Shown: positions 1-7,110, numbered from the stretch's first letter. The stretch is 7,337 nucleotides of DNA from Pseudomonadota bacterium (GCA_021811205.1 JAJZPK010000134.1:1-7337); one strand, 5' to 3'. Translations and numbers: made by a program. Notes: generated by a model from the sequence alone, not told the origin.

Positions 1-711
1 CTGGATGCGATTTCATTGCAGAAGGAAGCGGTCAGCCTGAAGATACTTGTCGCCGAAACCGGACTTCATCCTTCCACGGCTTTCAGAATTCTCGCCTCGG
101 CTGCGGAACACGGTCTTGTCGAGCGTACCGAACGCGGCAATTACCGACTTGGAAGAAAGCTGATCAGGTTGGGCAGCCGCGCAGGCTCGGACGCGGATAT
201 CAGGCAAACAGCGCTTCCGCTGATGGAAGCGCTGCGCGACAGGATCGGGGAGACCGTCAATTTGACCGTGAGAGAAGGTGATGAGGTTGTCTACATCGAG
301 CGCGCATTGGCCAAACGCATGATGCGCGTCGAACAGGTGATCGGCAGCCGCGCACCGCTGCACGTCACGGCCGTCGGCAAGCTGATGCTCGGCGAACAAG
401 GGGAAGCCGCTTGCAGAAGTTATGCAGATCGCACGAAGCTTCCCGCCTACACGGACAACACCATCACCAAGGCGAAAGCACTCACCAAGGAATGCCAGTC
501 TGCGGTAAAACGCGGCTACGCGCTCGACAACGAGGAAGCAGAAATCGGCGTCGGGTGCATCGGCACCCTGATACGAGACGAAAGCGGCCATGTCGTCGCA
601 GGACTTTCCATTTCCGCCCCAATCGAACGGCGTCGCAAGGAATGGATTGCGCTCGTCGTCGAGACGGCCGAATCCCTGTCCAGGGCGCTCGGCCACCGCC
701 CAGAGAACTGA
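1..711 (+). CDS. IclR-family transcriptional regulator (5'-truncated)
   Basis: This is a DNA-binding regulator of the IclR family, open from the first base of the window; 236 residues are visible. The family is usually about 250-270 residues, so probably 15-30 N-terminal residues are missing. Visible residues about 10-50 form the winged helix-turn-helix (TGLHPSTAFRIL recognition region, then GLVERTERGNYRLG as the wing). The rest is the IclR effector-binding domain, with features such as DEVVYIER, PLHVTAVGKLML and, near the end, the GVGCIGTLIRD and VVAGLSISAP strands. IclR proteins typically bind a small organic acid or aromatic ligand and control a nearby catabolic operon. The target and ligand cannot be read here because the upstream neighbourhood is absent. 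The TTG at 16 is an internal Leu codon, since the reading frame and the fold continue upstream. Family assignment is firm; regulon is unknown. Confidence 0.93.
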   Translation: MDAISLQKEAVSLKILVAETGLHPSTAFRILASAAEHGLVERTERGNYRLGRKLIRLGSRAGSDADIRQTALPLMEALRDRIGETVNLTVREGDEVVYIERALAKRMMRVEQVIGSRAPLHVTAVGKLMLGEQGEAACRSYADRTKLPAYTDNTITKAKALTKECQSAVKRGYALDNEEAEIGVGCIGTLIRDESGHVVAGLSISAPIERRRKEWIALVVETAESLSRALGHRPEN

Positions 712-724
712 TCCGTAACAAAAT

Positions 725-752
725 TTGGAATCAGACTATCCCTATGTATAAT
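725..752 (+). promoter_or_regulatory. Putative sigma70 promoter of the brkB-like operon
   Basis: TTGGAA at 725-730 (4 of 6 matches to the -35 consensus) is separated by 16 bp from a perfect TATAAT at 747-752. Transcription would start near 759, leaving a leader of about 105 nt before the ATG at 864. It sits just after the regulator's stop codon and is the best promoter match in the left half of the window. It is a prediction from sequence alone. Confidence 0.6.
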
Positions 753-788
753 GGGGTCATTGCAAATAAAACAAAGCATTGGGGATAG
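736..788. repeat. 7-bp inverted repeat flanking the -10 box
   Basis: CTATCCC at 736-742 is repeated in perfect inverted form as GGGATAG at 782-788, with 39 bp between. The left arm lies in the spacer of the putative promoter and the right arm about 23-30 bases after the predicted start site. No T-run follows, so this is not an intrinsic terminator. It could be a bipartite operator or chance. Confidence 0.35.
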
Positions 789-863
789 GCCACAAAAAAG
801 GTTCACCTTGAAGGACCAGCTGCCTCCCCGTTCCGGCTATAACATGCAGAATTGGGGAAGCAA

Positions 864-2225
864 ATGGAAACCGCGCCGAAGAATGGCTCTTTTCACCATA
901 TTCGAGACAGGATCAGCTGGTTCACGCAAGTAGGCTATGTCACGCTGAACCTGTTCATGAAAACCGAGATGCAGAATCAGGCGGCGGCCGCAGCCTATTA
1001 TTTCCTCCTCTCTGCCATCCCGCTCATCCTGCTGATGTTTTTCATTTTCAATTCGATACTGGGCGACTATCCGGATCTTTACGGGCGATTCTTCCCGCTT
1101 TTCAAAAGCGTGGACCAGATGCTCGACATCAATCTCCTCAAAAATCTCAACAGATCCTCGGGCATCGGGCAACTGGCAGGGGGAGTCAGCACCCTCACGC
1201 TGATCTGGAGCTCCAGAGGGCTCCTGAACTCGGTGCAAAACTCTTTCGGGATCATTTTTTCCGATTTCGGCAGGCGAGGGGCCATTTCCTCGGGCTTCAT
1301 CTCCTTGTCCATCGTCCCGCTCGCCATGCTGGTCGTAGCGCTTGCGATATCGGGGAGCTACATCAACGACCATCTCGACCTCTATCTGACCAGCCAGCCC
1401 TTCTTCAACCTCCTGCTGACCGGACTGTTCCATGCGATCAGATACCTGTTTCCGGCACTGCTGCTCTGGTATGTGATCTTTTCAGCCTATTACCGCATCA
1501 CGCCCAAGAAACCCCGATTCAATCTGACTCTGGCCAGCAGCGGGCTGTGTGCGCTTTCGATCCTGGCCCTGAAGCATTTTCTTATCGACAGCCCGAAGAT
1601 AGCGCAATATGACCAAACCTACGGCACCATCGGCAACATGGTTTTCGTGCTGATCTGCGTCTATTCCATCTTCGTCATCTTCTATCTCTGGGCACAATTT
1701 CTCCAATGCGCGGGCAAGATCGACATCATCGCCCTCGAGAAGATTTTCATCGAAAGCGCAGAAAAGACGGGATTCGCCAAAAAAATCGAGGATTTCCTGT
1801 TCAGGCGCTCTTCCCGCATCTTCCAGAAATATGGCAAGCCCTTCAACAAAGGTGAAATGGTCATACGCCAGGGCGACAAATCGGACACGATTTATTACCT
1901 GTACAAGGGCGAGCTCGGGTTTTACCGTGAGCAGGAATCAGGGAAATCCAAGCTCGGCATCCTGAAACCAGGAGAAATATTCGGCGAAATGGCCTACTTC
2001 CTGAACGAAGCGAGAACTGCAACGGTATTGGCCGATTCCGACTGCTTTCTGTTCGTGATCACACCGGAAACGCTAGAAGCATTGCTCAGGGACAGCCCAA
2101 CCCTGTCCAGGAAAATCATCGCCCTGCTTTGCCAGAGGATATACAGGAACAACTCCCAGACTGCCGCTCTGGTGCAACCCGAAGAAAATGCGGCGTCCAT
2201 TCAACTCGCCCCACAGCAGGCATAA
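864..2225 (+). CDS. YihY/BrkB-family membrane protein with C-terminal cyclic nucleotide-binding domain
   Basis: An inner-membrane protein of 453 residues. Residues about 25-285 are a YihY/virulence-factor BrkB region: the QAAAAAYYFLLSAIPLILL segment (39-57) and further hydrophobic helices near 105-120, 145-165, 185-210, 222-241 and 256-280 give about six membrane spans. Residues about 310-430 are a cNMP-binding/CRP-like sensor domain with the phosphate-binding cassette FGEMAYFLNEARTATV (373-388), which keeps the Glu and Arg used to hold the cyclic phosphate. BrkB-family proteins have no settled biochemical activity; the family was once annotated as ribonuclease BN. The fused domain implies control by cAMP, cGMP or a similar ligand from the cytoplasmic side. 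ATG 864 is chosen because GGGGAAG lies just upstream; an in-frame TTG at 852 is the alternative. The next gene starts one base after its TAA. Domain calls are firm; role is inferred. Confidence 0.9.
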   Translation: METAPKNGSFHHIRDRISWFTQVGYVTLNLFMKTEMQNQAAAAAYYFLLSAIPLILLMFFIFNSILGDYPDLYGRFFPLFKSVDQMLDINLLKNLNRSSGIGQLAGGVSTLTLIWSSRGLLNSVQNSFGIIFSDFGRRGAISSGFISLSIVPLAMLVVALAISGSYINDHLDLYLTSQPFFNLLLTGLFHAIRYLFPALLLWYVIFSAYYRITPKKPRFNLTLASSGLCALSILALKHFLIDSPKIAQYDQTYGTIGNMVFVLICVYSIFVIFYLWAQFLQCAGKIDIIALEKIFIESAEKTGFAKKIEDFLFRRSSRIFQKYGKPFNKGEMVIRQGDKSDTIYYLYKGELGFYREQESGKSKLGILKPGEIFGEMAYFLNEARTATVLADSDCFLFVITPETLEALLRDSPTLSRKIIALLCQRIYRNNSQTAALVQPEENAASIQLAPQQA

Positions 2226-2226
2226 A

Positions 2227-2958
2227 ATGCCCATTGGACAGCAATTCGACCGCTTCCTTGACGGGGACGAACTCTGGGAACTGCTCCGCGAATACACTGC
2301 GCGTTCGCTGGACAAGCCCTGCTGGCTGACCATCATCGCGATCGACAAGGCGACCAAGATCGAGAAGCGGTATGGCAAGGCAAACGCGTCCAAACTATTC
2401 AAGTGGGCAGCGCTTGCCATCGATTTCAGGATCAAGCGACGAGACGTGATCGGTTTCATCACCCCCAGGCATCTCTGCATTCTGTTTTACGAGGAAAACC
2501 TGCAAAAAGCCGAGGACGTGCTCAGGATCACCGACCGACTGACACTGGGCATAACACAAGACCAGATCAAGAAGAAATCATTGGCATGGCCCATGAAGCA
2601 ATCCAAATTCGACATCTTCTACAAGGACTGGGAAGGCTTTCTGGTCGACATCGGAAACGGCAATGAGCGCATCTGGTGGGCAAGAGACAGGAAAATGCCA
2701 AGCATGGATGCAACACTGGGCTTCAGCAGGCAATCCAACTTCCTGGACTTGAAGCGCGAACTCGGGCTTCTCGACAGAAGAATCACGATATCGATAGGAC
2801 TCTCCCGCCTCCACGAAGGGGAGACGGCAGAAAGCTGGCTCGAACGATCCATGACCGCCTCAAAACTCGCGGCAAAAAAGAAAAAAGGCAACACGATCGA
2901 AATCGCCCCCGAAGACGGAAAAATCAAGCGCAAGGGAAAGGGACGGCATCAAAATTGA
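2227..2958 (+). CDS. Degenerate GGDEF-like domain protein
   Basis: A soluble protein of 243 residues with no signal peptide or membrane span. It follows the outline of a diguanylate cyclase domain: a first strand and helix (LTIIAIDKATKIEKRYGKAN, 34-53), a helix ending in RRDVIG (71-76), and a C-terminal ITISIGLS (186-193) followed by ETAESWLERSMTASKLAAKKKKGN, which resembles the usual end of GGDEF domains (SIG, then an A-D-x-A-[LM]-Y-x-A-K-like helix). At the active-site turn the GGDEF motif is replaced by TPRHL (79-83), followed by the expected hydrophobic strand CILF. About 100 residues separate this site from ITISIG, compared with roughly 40 in ordinary GGDEF domains, so there is an insertion of some 60 residues. 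Cyclase activity is unlikely; a binding or scaffold role is possible. ATG 2227 is preferred over in-frame ATG 2188 because it follows the upstream TAA by one base and has CAGG six bases before it. The tail is strongly basic. Confidence 0.72.
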   Translation: MPIGQQFDRFLDGDELWELLREYTARSLDKPCWLTIIAIDKATKIEKRYGKANASKLFKWAALAIDFRIKRRDVIGFITPRHLCILFYEENLQKAEDVLRITDRLTLGITQDQIKKKSLAWPMKQSKFDIFYKDWEGFLVDIGNGNERIWWARDRKMPSMDATLGFSRQSNFLDLKRELGLLDRRITISIGLSRLHEGETAESWLERSMTASKLAAKKKKGNTIEIAPEDGKIKRKGKGRHQN

Positions 2959-2963
2959 CCCAG

Positions 2964-2992
2964 TTGCAAACCCGGTGAAAAGGCATTATCTT
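2964..2992 (+). promoter_or_regulatory. Putative sigma70 promoter of the methyltransferase gene
   Basis: TTGCAA at 2964-2969 and TATCTT at 2987-2992, each 4 of 6 to consensus, are spaced by 17 bp in the 61-bp gap before the GTG start at 3020. The predicted start site near 2999 leaves a short leader carrying the AGGA ribosome-binding site at 3010-3013. The match is moderate, and read-through from the upstream operon is also possible. Confidence 0.35.
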
Positions 2993-3019
2993 TGATCAAT
3001 CTGACCAACAGGATATTCC

Positions 3020-3640
3020 GTGCAAACAAAGGAACACTGGGAGACAGTCTATTCGACCAAGGCATCTGACGGTGTCAGCTGGTACCAGGCGCATGCAGAA
3101 GAATCGCTGCGCCTCATCCGGGATACAGGGGTGAAAAAATCATCGCCGATCATTGACGTGGGAGGAGGCGCATCCACGCTCGTCGACGACCTGTTGAATG
3201 AAGGCTACTCGAAACTTGCCGTACTCGACCTGTCTTGCGCAGCCCTCCTCGCCGCGCAAAGCAGGCTCGGAGCCGACGCGTCAAAAGTGAACTGGATCGA
3301 AGCGAACATTCTTGAGGCCAATCTACCGCATCACGCTTTCGATATCTGGCACGATCGGGCCGTCTTCCATTTCCTCACATCGATGGAGGAGCGCCACGCC
3401 TACGTCGAAGCGGTGCTCAAGGCAGTGCGGCCAGGCGGGCATGTGATCGTTGCCACCTTCGCCGAAGACGGGCCGGACAAATGCAGCGGACTGCCCGTCA
3501 TGCGCTACAACGCACAAGGCCTTCACGCCGAATTCGGCTCCCCCTTCAAGCTGCTCAGACACGAGGAAGAGACGCACCATACCCCAGCCGGCAAGATACA
3601 GAAGTTCATCTACTGCTACTGCAGAAAAATCGACTCCTGA
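3020..3640 (+). CDS. Class I SAM-dependent methyltransferase
   Basis: A soluble Rossmann-fold methyltransferase of 206 residues. Motif I is IIDVGGGAS (44-52), binding the methionine part of SAM; the acidic residue after strand 2 is Asp70 in LAVLDLS; WIEANILE (92-99) holds the adenine-contacting region; HDRAVFHFL (111-119) and RPGGHVIVATF (137-147) are the motif IV and V strands. The N-terminal HWETVYSTKASDGVSWYQ is characteristic of a widespread bacterial group of small stand-alone methyltransferases. Their substrates are mostly unknown, although databases often label them by similarity to trans-aconitate or thiopurine methyltransferases. The start is a GTG with AGGA six bases upstream; there is no in-frame ATG near. 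The gene ends 3 bp from the oppositely oriented PEP synthase gene, and no neighbour points to a substrate. Confidence 0.9.
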   Translation: MQTKEHWETVYSTKASDGVSWYQAHAEESLRLIRDTGVKKSSPIIDVGGGASTLVDDLLNEGYSKLAVLDLSCAALLAAQSRLGADASKVNWIEANILEANLPHHAFDIWHDRAVFHFLTSMEERHAYVEAVLKAVRPGGHVIVATFAEDGPDKCSGLPVMRYNAQGLHAEFGSPFKLLRHEEETHHTPAGKIQKFIYCYCRKIDS

Positions 3641-3643
3641 GCC

Positions 3644-6058
3644 TTACGCATCTTCGGACTGCGACCTTGGAAGCACGCCCAGACGCTTCTCCACCTCCAG
3701 CACATGGCGGGTCGTCGCAAGCAGGGTATCCGGGTTGAGACTCATCGAATCGATGCCAATTTCGACAAGGTATTCCGCCATCTCCGGATAATCCGAAGGC
3801 GCCTGGCCGCAGATTCCCGAATGGCGCCCGTTCCTTCTTGCGCCTTCAACGGTGAGACGGATCATTTCCTTGACGCCCGGATCCCTTTCGTCGAAATCGA
3901 AGGAAACGATCTGGGAATCCCGGTCGACGCCGAGCACCAACTGGGTAAGATCGTTCGATCCTATCGAAAATCCGTCGAAAATCTTCGAAAACGCATCGAT
4001 CTGCACGACATTATTCGGGATCTCGCACATGACATAGATCTCGAGACCACTTTCTCCACGCTTCAATCCATGTTCCGCCATCGCCTCGAGCACCTTTTTT
4101 CCTTCCTCGACCCGCCTGCAGAAAGGAATCATCAGCTTCACGTTTGGAAGCCCCATGTCTTCCCTCACCCGCTTCATGGCACGGCATTCCAGGGCAAAGC
4201 CTTCGGCATAGGCTGGATGGGTGTAGCGCGATGCGCCGCGAAAACCCAGCATGGGATTGCTCTCCTCAGGCTCGAACCATTTCCCGCCGAGAAGCGAGGC
4301 ATACTCGTTGGTCTTGAAATCGGACATGCGCACGATGACCGGCTTCGGATAAAAGGCTGCGGCAATCGTTCCCACGCCCTCAGAAAGCCTTTCGATGAAG
4401 AATTTTTCCGGGCTTTCGTGGTGGCGAACCAGCTTTTCGAGCGCTGCGCGTTCCTTGCCGTCCCTCACCTTCTCCGGATGGAGGAGCGCCATCGGGTGCG
4501 CCCTGATGTACTCGTTGATGATGAATTCCATCCTCGCAAGCCCCACACCGTCGTTTGGCAGGAACCGGGTCTTGAAGGCGATGTCGGGATTGCCGATATT
4601 GATCATGAGATGCGTCTTCGGCCTCGGCAGCGAGGACAAGTCCGTGACCGTCTTCTTGACGGGAAGGATGCCCGAATAGACACGTCCGACATCACCTTCC
4701 GCGCAGGAAACGGTCACCTCCTCTCCAGTCTTGATGATTTCAGTCGCATTCTCGCACCCCACCACCGCGGGAATGCCCAGTTCCCTGGCCACAATCGCGG
4801 CATGGCAGGTTCTCCCCCCCCTGTTCGTTACGACCGCGGCGGCGCGCTTCATCACCGTCCCCCAGTCAGGGGTAGTGGTGTCTGCAACCAGCACCTCGCC
4901 CGGCCTGAATTCATCGAGCTTGGCCACATCGGTGATGACACGGGCGCGACCTGATGCGATCTTCGCCCCCACGGACCGGCCTGTCACGCGCATTGCCCCT
5001 TGCGCTTCCAGCGCGTATTCCTCGAGCAAATCAGCGGATTTCCTGGATGCAACCGTCTCCGGCCTTGCCTGAACCATGTACAGCTTGCCGTCCAGACCGT
5101 CTTTCGCCCACTCCATGTCCATCGGCATGACTCTGCCAGCCTTCTCGCTGTAATGACGCTCTATCCTGACAGCGAATTCGGCAAGCTCGATCGCTTCTGC
5201 GTCCAGGATGCAAAAACGCTCACTGTCTCGAGCAGGCGTCGGCACGTTGCGCGTGCCTGCTTCCGAATAAATCATCTTGATTTCCTTGCTGCCCAGACTT
5301 CTGCGCAATATGCTGCGCTTGCCTGCTGCAAGAGCGGGTTTGAACACATAGAATTCATCCGGATCGACCGCGCCCTGAACGACGTTCTCACCCAAACCGT
5401 ATGCACCCGTGATGAACACGACATCGCGGAAACCCGTTTCGGTATCGATGGAAAAGATCACCCCGCTGGAAGCCAGGTCTGACCGGACCATCTTCATCAC
5501 GCCCACTGAAAGGTAGACCTTGAAGTGGTCGAACCCATTGTCCGCGCGGTAGCGTATGGCGCGGTCCATGAACAGACTGGCGAAGCAGCGCTTCACCGAG
5601 TCGATCAATCGCTCTTTTCCGGAAATATTGAGGTAGGTTTCGTGCTGCCCGGCGAAACTTGCATTCGGCAGGTCCTCCGCAGTTGCGGAGCTTCTGACCG
5701 CCACCGTCAATTCTGGCCCGTATTCCTGGACGAGTTTCTCATAGGACGTGACGATTTCGGCAGCCAGGTCATGGGGAAAAGGCGCCCCGTAAACCGCATC
5801 CCGCGCAAGCTGGGCGCGCCTTGCCAGATCGTCCACATCGTTGACATCCAGCCCGTCAAGGGCCGCATGAAGCTTCGGCCATGCTCCGGCTTCGTCCAGC
5901 GTGTAGCGGTAAGCCTCGGCCGTGATGGCAAAACCATTCGGCACCCTTACCCCCTGAGGAGCAAGTTCACGGTACATTTCGCCCAGGGACGCATTTTTCC
6001 CCCCGACGAGGTCGACATCCCCCACGCCAAGTTCGGAAAACCAACGGATATAGCGCAT
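3644..6058 (-). CDS. ppsA: Phosphoenolpyruvate synthase (pyruvate, water dikinase)
   Basis: Makes PEP from pyruvate with ATP and water, giving AMP and phosphate; the entry step of gluconeogenesis from pyruvate-level carbon. The 804 residues match the family (E. coli PpsA has 792). Residues about 15-335 are the ATP-grasp nucleotide-binding domain (LVGGKNASLGEM at 17-28, VRSSATAEDL at 121-130, DMEW and MVQARPET at 314-335). Residues about 385-460 are the swivelling phosphohistidine domain with GGRTCHAAIVAREL, catalytic His419. Residues about 480-795 are the PEP/pyruvate-binding TIM barrel with SIGSNDLTQLVLGVDRD (698-714), catalytic Cys750 in GICGQAPSDYPE, and SLNPDT. Thr417, two residues before the histidine, corresponds to the threonine phosphorylated by the PpsR regulator in E. 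coli; no ppsR is in this window. Its ATG shares a base with the upstream aldolase stop (TAATG), and GGAGA (6066-6070) precedes it by 7 bases. All key residues are intact. Confidence 0.97.
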   Translation of the reverse strand: MRYIRWFSELGVGDVDLVGGKNASLGEMYRELAPQGVRVPNGFAITAEAYRYTLDEAGAWPKLHAALDGLDVNDVDDLARRAQLARDAVYGAPFPHDLAAEIVTSYEKLVQEYGPELTVAVRSSATAEDLPNASFAGQHETYLNISGKERLIDSVKRCFASLFMDRAIRYRADNGFDHFKVYLSVGVMKMVRSDLASSGVIFSIDTETGFRDVVFITGAYGLGENVVQGAVDPDEFYVFKPALAAGKRSILRRSLGSKEIKMIYSEAGTRNVPTPARDSERFCILDAEAIELAEFAVRIERHYSEKAGRVMPMDMEWAKDGLDGKLYMVQARPETVASRKSADLLEEYALEAQGAMRVTGRSVGAKIASGRARVITDVAKLDEFRPGEVLVADTTTPDWGTVMKRAAAVVTNRGGRTCHAAIVARELGIPAVVGCENATEIIKTGEEVTVSCAEGDVGRVYSGILPVKKTVTDLSSLPRPKTHLMINIGNPDIAFKTRFLPNDGVGLARMEFIINEYIRAHPMALLHPEKVRDGKERAALEKLVRHHESPEKFFIERLSEGVGTIAAAFYPKPVIVRMSDFKTNEYASLLGGKWFEPEESNPMLGFRGASRYTHPAYAEGFALECRAMKRVREDMGLPNVKLMIPFCRRVEEGKKVLEAMAEHGLKRGESGLEIYVMCEIPNNVVQIDAFSKIFDGFSIGSNDLTQLVLGVDRDSQIVSFDFDERDPGVKEMIRLTVEGARRNGRHSGICGQAPSDYPEMAEYLVEIGIDSMSLNPDTLLATTRHVLEVEKRLGVLPRSQSEDA

Positions 6059-7080
6059 TATTCATTCTCCATTTCAGACAGGTACCTCCCCCTTCTGGCG
6101 AAACCGTTCAACCTCGCGCGCTTCAGGAAGGCTTGCTGCATCTTTTCCGCATTTTCGCTTCTTCCGGCCCAGGCCGCCAAGGCAGGCTGCTGCAGAGCGC
6201 GTCCGTAGGAAAAGGAAAGCGCCCATGGTTGCCCCGGAAAAAGCGCGTTCATTGCATTCAGGTTGGCCGTCGCCTCTTCGGGTCCCTGCCCCCCAGACAG
6301 AAAGTTGATGCTCGGCACTGCCGCAGGCACCGCTCTGCGCAGCACCCGGACCGTTGCCTCGGCCACTTCTTCCGGACCAGCCTTTTTCGCAAAAGCCTTG
6401 CCGGGCAGCACCATGCTCGGCTTCAGCAAGATATGTTCGAGCACCACTTTGTGCCGCCCAAGCGCATGAAATACGGCATGCAGCACGGCCTCTGTCACCT
6501 CAAGGCAACGCGCCATGTCGTGTTCCCCATCAATCAGCACCTCGGGTTCGACGATGGGAACGAGCCCTTCCTCCTGGCAGATCGCAGCATAACGGGCCAG
6601 CACCTCGGCATTGGCAAGGACGGCCTGCTCGGAAGGATTCTTTGCGCCGATGACATAGACTTCACGCCATTTGGCGAACTTCGCCCCCTCGATCCTGTAT
6701 TGTCCGAGCCTTGCGGCAAGGCCGTCGAGCCCTTCCGTGATCTTGTCCCCAGGAGAATGCGCAAGAGGGATTGCCCCCTTGTCGACCTTGACCCCGGGCA
6801 CGACGCCTTTCGAGGAAAGCATTTCAGGAAAGAGCCTGCCCTCGCCGTCCCGCTGACGCAGCGTTTCCTCGAACAGAATCACGCCGCTGACGTACTCTTC
6901 GATCCCGGGGGTCGAAAAAAGCAGGGACCGGTAAGAACGCCGCGATTCCTCGGTCGATTCTATGCCATATGGCGCAAAGCGCTTGGCGATGGTGGGAAGG
7001 CTTTCGTCCGCAGCCAGAATACCCTTTCCCTCCCGCACCATTTCCCGAACGGTCGATTTCAATTCCTGTTCTGTATCCAT
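6058..7080 (-). CDS. Class I fructose-bisphosphate aldolase (eukaryotic-type)
   Basis: A cytoplasmic Schiff-base aldolase of 340 residues that interconverts fructose 1,6-bisphosphate with dihydroxyacetone phosphate and glyceraldehyde 3-phosphate. It belongs to the family of animal and plant glycolytic aldolases, not the metal-dependent class II or the archaeal DhnA-like type. Visible active-site residues are Asp25 (ILAADES), Lys98 (GVKVDKG), Lys137 (FAKWR), Glu178 (VEPEVL), the Schiff-base Lys220 (HILLKPSMV) and the phosphate-binding SGGQ (262-265). The C-terminus GRYLSEMENE lacks the terminal tyrosine of the vertebrate enzymes. The start is ATG 7078-7080 with GGAGG six bases upstream; an in-frame ATG at 7125 would add 15 residues that do not look like the family and would span the predicted promoter. 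It is the first gene of a two-gene operon with ppsA; its last A is the first A of the ppsA start codon. Confidence 0.96.
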   Translation of the reverse strand: MDTEQELKSTVREMVREGKGILAADESLPTIAKRFAPYGIESTEESRRSYRSLLFSTPGIEEYVSGVILFEETLRQRDGEGRLFPEMLSSKGVVPGVKVDKGAIPLAHSPGDKITEGLDGLAARLGQYRIEGAKFAKWREVYVIGAKNPSEQAVLANAEVLARYAAICQEEGLVPIVEPEVLIDGEHDMARCLEVTEAVLHAVFHALGRHKVVLEHILLKPSMVLPGKAFAKKAGPEEVAEATVRVLRRAVPAAVPSINFLSGGQGPEEATANLNAMNALFPGQPWALSFSYGRALQQPALAAWAGRSENAEKMQQAFLKRARLNGFARRGRYLSEMENE

Positions 7081-7086
7081 GAGCCG

Positions 7087-7091
7087 CCTCC
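7087..7091 (-). promoter_or_regulatory. Ribosome-binding site that fixes the aldolase start
   Basis: GGAGG on the minus strand lies six bases before the ATG at 7080. This strong Shine-Dalgarno site decides in favour of the MDTEQEL start over the in-frame upstream ATG at 7125. Confidence 0.8.
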
Positions 7092-7104
7092 ATCTTCTAA
7101 TTCG

Positions 7105-7110
7105 AATATA
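7105..7110 (-). promoter_or_regulatory. Possible -10 box of the aldolase-ppsA operon
   Basis: TATATT on the minus strand (5 of 6 to consensus) lies 25 bases before the aldolase ATG, a sensible distance for a short leader. I see no good -35 hexamer at 16-18 bp; the nearest TTG-containing match is at 22 bp. The promoter may therefore be activator-dependent, or the call may be wrong. Confidence 0.35.

Noticed and set aside
13..696. Open frame of 227 codons antisense to the IclR regulator, and one of 198 codons at 837-1433 antisense to the brkB-like gene
   Set aside because: Both are shadows of clear coding genes, and their translations have low-complexity, charged composition without motifs.
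798..809. Short palindrome AAGGTTCACCTT in the leader of the brkB-like operon
   Set aside because: Five-base arms with a two-base centre cannot make a stable RNA hairpin, and there is no T-run or other sign of an attenuator or riboswitch.
751..933. Possible 60-residue leader peptide starting in the -10 region of the brkB-like promoter
   Set aside because: Its ATG overlaps the TATAAT box, so it would not be in the transcript, and it has no ribosome-binding site.
3625..3645. Possible minus-strand terminator after ppsA (GGCTCAGGAGTC followed by ATTTTT)
   Set aside because: The stem is about four pairs including a wobble, too weak to call an intrinsic terminator despite the T-run.
3704..4954. 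Long open frame of 416 codons on the plus strand, plus others at 5000-5482 and 5525-6208
   Set aside because: They lie wholly or largely antisense to ppsA, whose protein is full length with all catalytic motifs. The shadow translations are rich in His, Arg and Pro, show no recognisable domain, and are expected from GC-rich codon use.
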